A stretch of 64,000 nt of DNA from Candidatus Thiodiazotropha endoloripes (lineage in GTDB: Bacteria; Pseudomonadota; Gammaproteobacteria; Chromatiales; Chromatiaceae). Numbering within the stretch: the stretch's first letter is position 1; each line of letters begins with the position of its first letter. The DNA lies in NCBI RefSeq assembly GCF_001708965.1, contig NZ_LVJW01000006.1, positions 1,426,001-1,490,000 on the forward strand, in the 5' to 3' direction. A model generated the notes under the pieces. The model searched no databases. It was not told the origin of the DNA and worked only from the letters and a program-made list of their open reading frames with translations. Shown piece by piece: positions 56,973 to 64,000 of this stretch. The position numbers and the translations under genes are program-made.

Positions 56973-58084
56973 CCGATGAGTTTTAAATAGTGGGTGGCGC
57001 TGATCTCAGCGCGGTATTCCGCGACAGCCTCACGCAGCTGCTCGCTCTGTGGTGGAGAGTCGAGCACTTGCCCCATCGCCTCAGCCAGGGCCAGGTGGTC
57101 GCCAACCGGGACAAGCGGTGCGATTCGGCCCTGATCCAGAATCTCGTTAGGGCCACTGGGGCAGTCGGTGGAGACCACCGGCACCCCCAGTGCCATCGCC
57201 TCGGTGAGTACGTTCGGTGAACCCTCCCAGCGGGATGAGAGTACAAACAGCTGCGCCCGTTTCATATAGGCGTAGGGATTCGAGGTGAAACCGGGGAAGG
57301 CCAGGTCAGCTGTCACACCCAGGCTCTCAGCCAGTTCCAGTAAAGGCGCCTTCTGTCGTCCGTCACCAAGGATGATCAAGCGGCAGGGGCGCCGCTCTCT
57401 CAGCTGGGCAAAGGCCTGGATCAGGGTATGAAAATCTTTCTGCAGAGTCAGGCGTCCGGCGCCCAGTATTACCGGTATCCCGGAATCCTCGAGCCAGGGG
57501 TGAGGTACGGGTGCCTGCGCGGCTGTCTGCAGTTGCGGGGTGATCACCGGGTTGCGTACCACACTGACCTTTTGCGGATCGACTCCGGAAACCGCCAAGG
57601 TATCCTGACGAACCCCTTCGGATACGGCGATGATTCGGTCGATGTGCGGGTAGAGTAGGCGGATCGGCAGGCGTCGCAGGCGCATCCGCCAGGGGGATTT
57701 ATGCGCCAGTGCGGCAGTCAGGTTGGTACCCAGTCGCATCAGCAGTCGGGTTTTGTCAGAGCCGGCCAGTGCCCTGGCGATGACTGCCATGCGACCGGCA
57801 CGGTCTTTTGCCGCCAGCAGTGCTGCTGGTTTGGCCTGTTTCAGGTAGCGGCGCAGCGGCCATAGGCTGGTGGCAGTATGCTTGCTGCCAAGATCGATGC
57901 GATTCACTTGAGGGTGGAGCGCATCCAGGTGTTTGCTGCTGGTCTTGATCAACAACAGGTCGACCCGGGTGCCCTGTTCAGCGATGGCGTTGACCAGATT
58001 CAACACCATTCGTTCCACGCCTCCCTCTCCGGAGAGTGATACAAGCACAGCGAGATCCGGGGGCAATACCTTGCTGTCACTCAT
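56969..58084 (-). CDS. GT4-family glycosyltransferase (third paralogue)
   Basis: 371 residues, GT-B fold. GEGGVERMVLNLVNAIAEQG, then GAGRLTLQKDFHTLIQAF and SSRWEGSPNVLTEAMALGVPVVSTDCPSGPNEI, clearly related to the genes at 50540 and 51705 but on the opposite strand. Overlaps GFA upstream and sulfotransferase downstream by 4 bp each. Role in the same surface glycan is inferred. Confidence 0.9.
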   Translation of the reverse strand: MSDSKVLPPDLAVLVSLSGEGGVERMVLNLVNAIAEQGTRVDLLLIKTSSKHLDALHPQVNRIDLGSKHTATSLWPLRRYLKQAKPAALLAAKDRAGRMAVIARALAGSDKTRLLMRLGTNLTAALAHKSPWRMRLRRLPIRLLYPHIDRIIAVSEGVRQDTLAVSGVDPQKVSVVRNPVITPQLQTAAQAPVPHPWLEDSGIPVILGAGRLTLQKDFHTLIQAFAQLRERRPCRLIILGDGRQKAPLLELAESLGVTADLAFPGFTSNPYAYMKRAQLFVLSSRWEGSPNVLTEAMALGVPVVSTDCPSGPNEILDQGRIAPLVPVGDHLALAEAMGQVLDSPPQSEQLREAVAEYRAEISATHYLKLIG

Positions 58085-58506
58085 TTCTTGCCGGGCAGGG
58101 TATCGTAATGGGGCAGTGTATGGGGTTCTTCGTACCAGTCAGCAGCTGAGGTGGTGAAGACATTCTGCGAGGGATGGATACCCGGATCCTCATCCAGGGT
58201 ACCGGCAGGCACGATTACCGCCTTGCCGCTCTGGGAACGCCAGGGCAGAGAGGAGCCGCACTGTTTGCAGAAACCGGTGGCAAAGTGTTTCGCCTCGCTC
58301 AGTTCGAAGCGTCCCACCAGCGCCTCGCCGCTCAGCCATTCAAACTGCTTCGGTGAGACAAACAGGTTGGCTGCAAAGGCACTGCCGGTGAATTTGCGGC
58401 AACGGGAGCAGTGGCAATATTGAAATATTCCCAGGTTTCCCTTGATCTGATAACTTACCGCGCCGCACAGACAGCGGCCGGTGGCAATGGTTTGGTCTTC
58501 ACTCAT
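58081..58506 (-). CDS. GFA/CENP-V family zinc protein
   Basis: 141 residues. Glutathione-dependent formaldehyde-activating (GFA) fold with Zn-binding Cys: GRCLCGAVSY, QYCHCSRCRKFTG, and FCKQCGSSLPWRS. GFA enzymes bind glutathione adducts, but many family members have other or unknown roles. Embedded in the polysaccharide operon, 3 bp after the O-antigen-ligase-like gene and overlapping the glycosyltransferase by 4 bp. Confidence 0.88.
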   Translation of the reverse strand: MSEDQTIATGRCLCGAVSYQIKGNLGIFQYCHCSRCRKFTGSAFAANLFVSPKQFEWLSGEALVGRFELSEAKHFATGFCKQCGSSLPWRSQSGKAVIVPAGTLDEDPGIHPSQNVFTTSAADWYEEPHTLPHYDTLPGKK

Positions 58507-58509
58507 CGA

Positions 58510-59880
58510 TCACGCCTCTTGGGGGTTTCGGTTCTGCCGTTCAAGGTGTGGCCTGAAGGTCATCAGGGTAAAGGCATAGGCACAGCCAGCGATTATCAGC
58601 CAGTAGAAGCGCCAGTTCCAGTGTAGATGGCGAAAGTCGGTCAGGCTATAGATGGCGATCAACATGAAGTTACTGAACAGGAAGGCGAGGAAGTAGATCG
58701 AAATCCGCTGGCGACGAAACGCCTCCATGATTTTCGAGACCATCAGGCCACAGATCAGGGCGATGATCATGATACCCACCAGTCCAAGCTGAAATACCAC
58801 CTCCAGATAGGCGTTGTGCAGATGGTCGAAGCCGATATCCCGGTGGTCCTTCAGATTGGGGTTGTTCTCCGCTTCCACCAGGGCATGGGTGGTGCCAGGC
58901 CCCCAGCCGGTAAATGGGCGTTCCAGCCATTTGTTGAGTCCGAACTCCCACAGATGCAAGCGATAGGTGGATGAGGTGAGAGGGGCCTCGTCCAGACCCT
59001 GGCTGACCACGGTGCCCAGCTCGGTCTGCTCGGTTGAGATCCTGGCCTGAATGGTGTCCCAGTTGAGTGCCAGGATCAGTGCCAGGACCAGACCTAACGC
59101 AGCCAAGGGCATCAGCAGGGAGACCTTCGGCTGCTTCTTGCTCTGGCGGGTGAACTTGAGTGTCAGAAAGATGGTGGGCAGGGCGAAAAAGAGTGCCAGC
59201 CAGACCCCGCGGGACTGGCTGATGATCAGCCCCTGGGTGTAGAAGAGTATGCCCAGAATGATCAGCACAACCAGTACGATCTGCTGGACTGGCTTCTGTT
59301 TCAGTTGGGGGTTGAGTCGGTAGATCGCCAATACGATCAATCCAAGGATCACCGCCGCACAATCAAAGCCGAAGATGATCGGTTTGCCGAAGTGCATGCC
59401 GGAGCGCTCTCCCTGGAGCAGTTGGGCAAGCGTGTCCCCGTCCAATGCGCTGAGAATGCCCAGGGTGAACCCGGTCAGTATCAAACCCAGGGCGGTCGGG
59501 ATTCGCCTGGGAGACTGACTCAGCCACCAGGCGGGAATAAAGAACAGAAACAGCAGTGCCCAGTCCCGCGCCTGGTTGGCCTGGGTCTTGTGGTCGAGTG
59601 GAATCTCGGCCATCGCCTCGGTGCCCCGGTAGACAATGTAGGCGATGATCATCAGACAGGACCAGAACAGAAACTGCCGTGGCAGGCGTCGCCAGGCGTC
59701 ACTCGAGAGGAGCAGGCCGATCAGCATCATCCCCAGTCCGAGGTTGGCCCCGGCGATACTCAGCAGGCTGAAAAACGAGAAGATATAGAGCCCGAGCACA
59801 CCAATCCAATCGCTGGCCTGCTGCAGTTTCGAGTCGGCTAAACGGCTCGGTTTGAAATAGGGGCTAAGGGCTTGCAACAT
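58510..59880 (-). CDS. O-antigen ligase/polymerase-like membrane protein
   Basis: 456 residues with ~10 or more hydrophobic helices and a large periplasmic loop. The Wzy_C-type region reads FTGWGPGTTHALVEA then GFDHLHNAYLEVVFQLGLVG, where the conserved His and Asn of O-antigen ligases/polymerases sit. Joins O-polysaccharide to lipid A-core, or polymerises repeats; the two roles cannot be separated here. First gene of the minus-strand operon. Confidence 0.88.
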   Translation of the reverse strand: MLQALSPYFKPSRLADSKLQQASDWIGVLGLYIFSFFSLLSIAGANLGLGMMLIGLLLSSDAWRRLPRQFLFWSCLMIIAYIVYRGTEAMAEIPLDHKTQANQARDWALLFLFFIPAWWLSQSPRRIPTALGLILTGFTLGILSALDGDTLAQLLQGERSGMHFGKPIIFGFDCAAVILGLIVLAIYRLNPQLKQKPVQQIVLVVLIILGILFYTQGLIISQSRGVWLALFFALPTIFLTLKFTRQSKKQPKVSLLMPLAALGLVLALILALNWDTIQARISTEQTELGTVVSQGLDEAPLTSSTYRLHLWEFGLNKWLERPFTGWGPGTTHALVEAENNPNLKDHRDIGFDHLHNAYLEVVFQLGLVGIMIIALICGLMVSKIMEAFRRQRISIYFLAFLFSNFMLIAIYSLTDFRHLHWNWRFYWLIIAGCAYAFTLMTFRPHLERQNRNPQEA

Positions 59881-59938
59881 GGTTTTCTGCGTTTCTAATA
59901 GTTATGTCGTTCTTATAGTTTTCTTATTCTTGATCCGG

Positions 59939-60005
59939 CGCCTTAATAGGCCATATTCAGCCGAAGCGTGCCTGTCTGAAGCCCTGAACATGGCCTAATA
60001 AGGCG
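59939..60005. other. Long inverted repeat between glycosyltransferase genes
   Basis: 16-bp arms (59939-59954 and 59990-60005) with one mismatch and a 35-nt spacer. It has no T tract. It sits just upstream of the O-antigen-ligase operon and right after the 60020 gene. Confidence 0.6.
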
Positions 60006-60019
60006 GCGGGCTAATGATA

Positions 60020-61105
60020 TCATAGGAGACCGATGGCTCTGGCAATGCCTGCCGCCCGGTTCGGCCAACTGTAGGCAGCCACATCTTCACGCGCCTGCAG
60101 AGCGATTCGCTTGGCCAGCTGCGGATTATCTCTCAATTCCGCCACCTGTTGCACCCAGGCATCCGGATCGGCCGGATCGGCCAGCAGGGCATTATGTCCA
60201 GGCTGAAGAATCTCCCGCAACGGCGGAATATCACTGGCAATGATCGGCCGTCCCGCCGCCATCGCTTCGAACAGCTTCATTGGGCTGATCCCGTCCGCAT
60301 GGCTCAGATCCGCCTGGTAGGGTAGCACCACCAGTTCGCTCTCGCCGTAGAGCTTGGCCACTTCCCGGTGGGGTACACTGGGTCGGTGCTGCAGTGCCGG
60401 GTGGTCGGGTACCGGATCATCGCAGTCGCCAACCAGCAGCACCTGCCCCAGGTTGGCCTGGGCAAGTCGGGTCAGAATGTCCAGCCCCCGGTCCCGGCTG
60501 ATCCGCCCAAGATAGACGATCCTCGGGTTGGCCAGACCCCGGCTGTCGAGTTCCGGCTGCCTTTGAAAAGCCTCAAGCTCAACCCCGGAGGGGCTGACGT
60601 GGATCCGCTGTGGATCCGCGCCCGCCTCGATCAGCGCCTCTGCCGCACTGCGGCTGATCGGCAACAGTTGATCGATTATCCCCTGACGATGCAGCTCGAT
60701 CACTTGTGACAGCTGATTTCGTTGTATCATCGGCTGCAGGGTGTGCACCTCGAAATGGTGTCTGATCCCCTGGGAGGCGAGTCCGAGACTCAATTCGGGA
60801 GAGCGCACATAGACCGCTTTCGCCCGGCTGAGCATGCGTTTATGCAGACGGGGAAACAGGGACAAAGGCCAGCGCCGATGCAGCCACTGGCTGGCACGGA
60901 CATCGATCTTGCTGGTGATGCCCATCTCATCGCAGCGTTGCTGCGGGGTCACCGGCCGATGCCAGGGGGGAAGATAGAGTCGGGTGTCGATACCCAGATC
61001 AGTCAGTGCCGCCACTGTATGCAGGGTCTGGATCAGATTGGCACGGTTACGGTGCAGCCGACTGCGGCCCAGATAGATCAGATCAGGTATGTCAGTGTTC
61101 AGCAT
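60020..61105 (-). CDS. GT4-family glycosyltransferase
   Basis: 361 residues, GT-B fold, different branch from the 50540/51705/56969 group. Acceptor half: HTVAALTDLGIDTRLYLPPW. Donor half: VYLGRISRDRGLDILTRLA, then SPMKLFEAMAAGRPIIASDIPPLREIL. Substrate unknown. Divergent from the GT9 gene across ~240 bp. Confidence 0.9.
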   Translation of the reverse strand: MLNTDIPDLIYLGRSRLHRNRANLIQTLHTVAALTDLGIDTRLYLPPWHRPVTPQQRCDEMGITSKIDVRASQWLHRRWPLSLFPRLHKRMLSRAKAVYVRSPELSLGLASQGIRHHFEVHTLQPMIQRNQLSQVIELHRQGIIDQLLPISRSAAEALIEAGADPQRIHVSPSGVELEAFQRQPELDSRGLANPRIVYLGRISRDRGLDILTRLAQANLGQVLLVGDCDDPVPDHPALQHRPSVPHREVAKLYGESELVVLPYQADLSHADGISPMKLFEAMAAGRPIIASDIPPLREILQPGHNALLADPADPDAWVQQVAELRDNPQLAKRIALQAREDVAAYSWPNRAAGIARAIGLL

Positions 61106-61238
61106 TGATGTAATTTATAAAAATAAGGAAGCGCTGATTGATTCATCCTCATCCCGGCAGATGTCTGAATCGAGCTATTCATCCACAGGGAAACCGGTTT
61201 TCATCGGAATGAGAGATTAATCAGGACTTCCATTAAGG

Positions 61239-61249
61239 GTTAACACTAA
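61239..61249 (+). repeat. Partial copy of the dispersed intergenic repeat
   Basis: GTTAACACTAA, identical over 11 nt to the core of the copy at 35598. Located in the divergent promoter region of two glycosyltransferase genes. Confidence 0.3.
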
Positions 61250-61348
61250 CATAATCCCCAAGCTGCTTGTAATATATCCGGTTGTAATTAAATCCGCGCC
61301 AGACTCAGAGCTCCATGAAGTCGACGAACAACCAACATCGGATCCAAT

Positions 61349-62416
61349 GTGAAAATCCCTGAGCATGACAATCCGTCGATTCTGATCGTGCGCCTCAGTG
61401 CGATTGGGGATATCGTGTTCGCCTCGCCACTGATCCACGCCCTGCGACAACGCTATCCTGCGGCCCGCATAAGCTGGCTGGTGCAGCCGGAATCAAAAGC
61501 CCTGTTGGAACACCATCCGGAGCTGGATGAAGTGGTGATCTGGCCCAGAGCCAGATGGCAGACCCTGTGGAAAGAGCGCCGCTGGCTGACCCTCTGGCGG
61601 GAGGTGGCAAGCTTCCGCCGTTCATTACGGGAGCGGGACTTCGAGCTGGCCCTGGATGTCCAGGGGTTGTTGAAAAGCGGTCTGCTGACCTGGTTCTCCG
61701 GTGCTGCTCAACGGATTGGGTTGGGTTCCAGAGAGGGCAGTCAGTATCTGATGACCGCCACGGTGGAGAAGGGGGGTGAGCCGAGACGGATCGGTTCCGA
61801 GTATCTCTATCTGGCAGAGCAGCTGGGTCTGCCTGTGGATCGGTTCGAGATGCATGTGGGGCTCTCCGATGAGGATCGGGTCTCTGCGGATCAGCTCATC
61901 GAAAAGCATCAGCTGAAGCGGGGATTCGTGGTAATCTGTCCCTTTACCACCCGGCCACAGAAACACTGGTTCAATGCTTCATGGCAAGCGTTGTTAGAAC
62001 AGGTAGCGCAGAACTGGCAATTGCCGGTGGTGATGCTTGGTGGTCCGGGAGATCGTCAGCCGGCAGCGGAGATCAAAGCCTCAGACGAGGGATTGATCAA
62101 TCTGGTGGGGGAGACCACTCTTCGACAGGCGGCGGCGGTGATTGCCAGAGGCTCACTGGTTGTGGGTGTCGATACGGGTCTGACGCACATCGGCATCGCC
62201 ATGAGCCGGCCGACCCTCTGTCTGTTCGGTTCCACCCGACCCTATCTGGATACAACCCATGAGAACGCGCAAGTGATCTACCATCCCCGCCGCTGTTCCC
62301 CCTGCAAACGTAAACCGACCTGCCATGGTTCGTTCGATTGCATGGCTGAGATTACAGCAGCGGAGATCGTGGCGCGGGCCGACCGTCTGCCCGGTTTCAA
62401 CGGAGGCGGTCAGTGA
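61349..62416 (+). CDS. GT9-family glycosyltransferase (heptosyltransferase type)
   Basis: 355 residues. N-terminal ILIVRLSAIGDIVFASPL is the heptosyltransferase signature, and the donor half has VICPFTTRPQKHWFN and the GVDTGLTHIGIAMSRPTLCLFG site. Typically adds heptose (ADP-heptose) or related sugar in the LPS inner core. GTG start at 61349. The next gene overlaps by 4 bp. Confidence 0.92.
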   Translation: MKIPEHDNPSILIVRLSAIGDIVFASPLIHALRQRYPAARISWLVQPESKALLEHHPELDEVVIWPRARWQTLWKERRWLTLWREVASFRRSLRERDFELALDVQGLLKSGLLTWFSGAAQRIGLGSREGSQYLMTATVEKGGEPRRIGSEYLYLAEQLGLPVDRFEMHVGLSDEDRVSADQLIEKHQLKRGFVVICPFTTRPQKHWFNASWQALLEQVAQNWQLPVVMLGGPGDRQPAAEIKASDEGLINLVGETTLRQAAAVIARGSLVVGVDTGLTHIGIAMSRPTLCLFGSTRPYLDTTHENAQVIYHPRRCSPCKRKPTCHGSFDCMAEITAAEIVARADRLPGFNGGGQ

Positions 62417-63510
62417 AAATTCTGCATGTGGAGACAGGTCAGCACCTATACGGCGGCGCCAAACAGGTCAGCTATCTGCTCGCCGGTCTACAGCAGCATG
62501 GGGTGGAGTCACATCTGGTCTGTCCGATCGGCAGTGCTATCGGCCGTACAGTGAAAGAGAGTGTGGCTGAGGTTTACGAAGTGCCGATGCGGGGTGATCT
62601 CGATCTTGGATTTATCTGGCGAATGCGCCGGATCATTCGTCAGGTTGAGCCTGATCTGTTGCATCTGCACAGTCGCCGGGGTGCCGATCTGCTGGGTGGT
62701 ATTGCAGGCCGCTGGAGCGGTATCAGAACCGTGCTCTCCCGACGGGTGGACAACCCGGAACCCCCCGCTGTGGTGAGGTTGAAATACGCGCTTTACGACC
62801 GGGTGATCGCCATCTCCCAGGGGATCGCCGATGTGCTGCTCGAAGAGGGGGTGGCCGCGGAGAAATTGGCCTGTGTACGCAGTGCGGTGGATGTGGAGGC
62901 CTATCAGAAGTCCTGTGACAAAAGCTGGTTCAGAGCGGAATTCAATCTGCCCGAAGATACCCTGGTGATGGCCACCGTCGCTCAGTTGATCAGTCGCAAG
63001 GGTCATCGCTTTCTGATGCAGGCGATGCCCAGACTGATACAGCGCTACCCCAATCTTCGCTGGTTGATTTTCGGCAAAGGGCCGCTGCAGGAGGAGCTGA
63101 GGGATGAGATCGTGCGGCGTGGCCTGCAATCCCATGTACAGTTGGCCGGATTCCGCCAGGATCTGGCAGAGATCTACCCCTGTCTCGATCTGCTGGTACA
63201 TCCGGCGCTGATGGAAGGGCTGGGAATCTCTTTGTTGCAAGCGGCCAGTGCCGGGTTACCGATCGTGGCGGTGGATGCCGGTGGTATGCCTGAAGTGGTC
63301 GAGGATGGTGTCAATGGCCGCCTGGTTCCCGGTGGCAGTGTGGAAGTCCTGGGGGATGCGGTGGAGCAACTGCTGGGCAATGAGTCCCTGCGCCGGGAGA
63401 TGGGTGAGTCGGGGAGAGAGAAGATGCGCAGAAGTTTCTCGGTGGAACAGATGGTGGAAGGTAATCTGGCCGTCTACCAGGGCTTGCTCAACACAGATAA
63501 CGCCACATGA
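62413..63510 (+). CDS. GT4-family glycosyltransferase
   Basis: 365 residues, GT-B fold. TGQHLYGGAKQVSYLLAGL opens the acceptor domain. Donor-site motifs are VAQLISRKGHRFLMQAMPRL and LMEGLGISLLQAASAGLPIVAVDAGGMPEVVEDG. Likely acts in LPS core or O-antigen synthesis with the adjacent GT9 gene, whose stop it overlaps by 4 bp. The following gene overlaps it in turn by 4 bp. Confidence 0.92.
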   Translation: MKILHVETGQHLYGGAKQVSYLLAGLQQHGVESHLVCPIGSAIGRTVKESVAEVYEVPMRGDLDLGFIWRMRRIIRQVEPDLLHLHSRRGADLLGGIAGRWSGIRTVLSRRVDNPEPPAVVRLKYALYDRVIAISQGIADVLLEEGVAAEKLACVRSAVDVEAYQKSCDKSWFRAEFNLPEDTLVMATVAQLISRKGHRFLMQAMPRLIQRYPNLRWLIFGKGPLQEELRDEIVRRGLQSHVQLAGFRQDLAEIYPCLDLLVHPALMEGLGISLLQAASAGLPIVAVDAGGMPEVVEDGVNGRLVPGGSVEVLGDAVEQLLGNESLRREMGESGREKMRRSFSVEQMVEGNLAVYQGLLNTDNAT

Positions 63511-64000
63511 GCGAGATCAAAAGCCTACAGATCATCGGCAGCAAATCCTTCGGTGGGGCAGAGCGTTGGTTCCAGCGCTTCTCTCTGGAGCTGGACAAGC
63601 TCGGCCATCCCACAGAGATCTGTGTGCGCAGAGGCAGTGAGCTGGATGGGAACCACTGGGCCAGCCTGAGTTGTCATCCCTTGGGGATGCGCACTGTTTG
63701 GGATCCGCTGTCGAAACACGAAGTGAAACAGTTGATCAAACAGCGCCAGCCACAGATCGTGCAGACCTACATGGGTAGAGCCACCCGGCTCACCCATCTA
63801 CCGAAACAGAGTGGTGCTGTGCATATCGCCCGTTTGGGTGGTTACTACAAAGTGGACGGTTACCGCCATGCCGATGCCTGGATCGGTAACACCAAGGGAA
63901 TTTGCGACTATCTGATCGATGCCGGATTTTCCAGTCAACGGGTGTTCCACATTTATAATTTCGCTGAACTGCCTGAACCGGGAGCAGCCCCGGCAGGCCT
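63507..64000 (+). CDS. Glycosyltransferase, N-terminal part (truncated by window edge)
   Basis: The frame starts with ATG at 63507, overlapping the previous stop (ATGA), and is open to the end of the window (~164 codons). The start LQIIGSKSFGGAERWFQRFS is the GGAER-type acceptor-domain opening of GT4 enzymes; a second marker is QIVQTYMGRATRL. The donor domain lies outside. Third gene of the GT9-GT4-GT run. Confidence 0.85.
   Translation, partial: MSEIKSLQIIGSKSFGGAERWFQRFSLELDKLGHPTEICVRRGSELDGNHWASLSCHPLGMRTVWDPLSKHEVKQLIKQRQPQIVQTYMGRATRLTHLPKQSGAVHIARLGGYYKVDGYRHADAWIGNTKGICDYLIDAGFSSQRVFHIYNFAELPEPGAAPAG

Overview
The window is a stretch of a gammaproteobacterial chromosome with moderate to high GC and dense, mostly operonic genes. 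Gene content and order (minCDE, murA-hisGDC, degS-like/Nif3/petABC/sspAB, feoABC, pstSCAB-phoU) fit a Chromatiales or Sedimenticola/Thiodiazotropha-like sulfur-oxidiser lineage. That placement is inference from gene order and from the c-type-heme, rhodanese and cytochrome bc1 content; no 16S gene is present. I see no rRNA, tRNA, CRISPR array, transposase, prophage or integrase.

Layout. 1-2.8 kb: end of a PEP/VPLPA-CTERM exported protein with its terminator, then a PAS-PAS-GGDEF diguanylate cyclase. 2.8-4.0 kb: no convincing gene. 4.0-9.1 kb: minCDE, then aroE, hemB, a thioredoxin-fold protein and tsaC. 9.4-12.6 kb: a membrane sensor with no output domain, an orphan MlaC and a His/Met-rich exported repeat protein. 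12.6-17 kb: a membrane methyltransferase-like protein, PPK2, a ClC antiporter/channel and a SAM methyltransferase. 17-20 kb: feoABC behind a good Fur box. 20-23 kb: SPOR protein, argS and a PilZ protein. 23-29.5 kb: a phosphate regulon, phoB and pstSCAB-phoU, with two Pho boxes and a strong pstS-pstC terminator. 29.6-31.5 kb: a Tll0287-like heme sensor and a periplasmic rhodanese. 31.5-33.4 kb: a gene-poor, AT-rich stretch with one plausible small ORF. 33.4-37 kb: priA, a DnaA-box-containing spacer and a fructosamine-kinase-like gene. 37-41.6 kb: murA-hisG-hisD-hisC. 41.8-45.2 kb: a nucleotide cyclase-PilZ fusion, a DegS-like protease and Nif3. 45.4-49.7 kb: petABC, sspA, sspB and a DUF3301 protein. 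49.8-64 kb: a macro-domain protein, then a surface-polysaccharide region with six GT4-type glycosyltransferases, one GT9, an O-antigen-ligase-like protein, a sulfotransferase and a GFA protein. A two-gene protease module sits inside that region.

How the parts connect. Several genes point to nucleotide second messengers: a diguanylate cyclase with an intact I-site, a stand-alone PilZ protein, and a class III cyclase fused to PilZ that could join cAMP and c-di-GMP signalling. Two membrane sensors lack any output domain. Phosphate supply (Pst/PhoU/PhoB) and polyphosphate use (PPK2) are both present. The most unusual locus is 53.3-56.1 kb. There a lipoprotein resembling a detached subtilisin prodomain lies 3 bp upstream of a lipoprotein kexin-type S8 protease with a P domain. 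The pair sits between oppositely oriented paralogous glycosyltransferase genes.

All functional calls come from reading motifs and gene order by eye. No database search was run.
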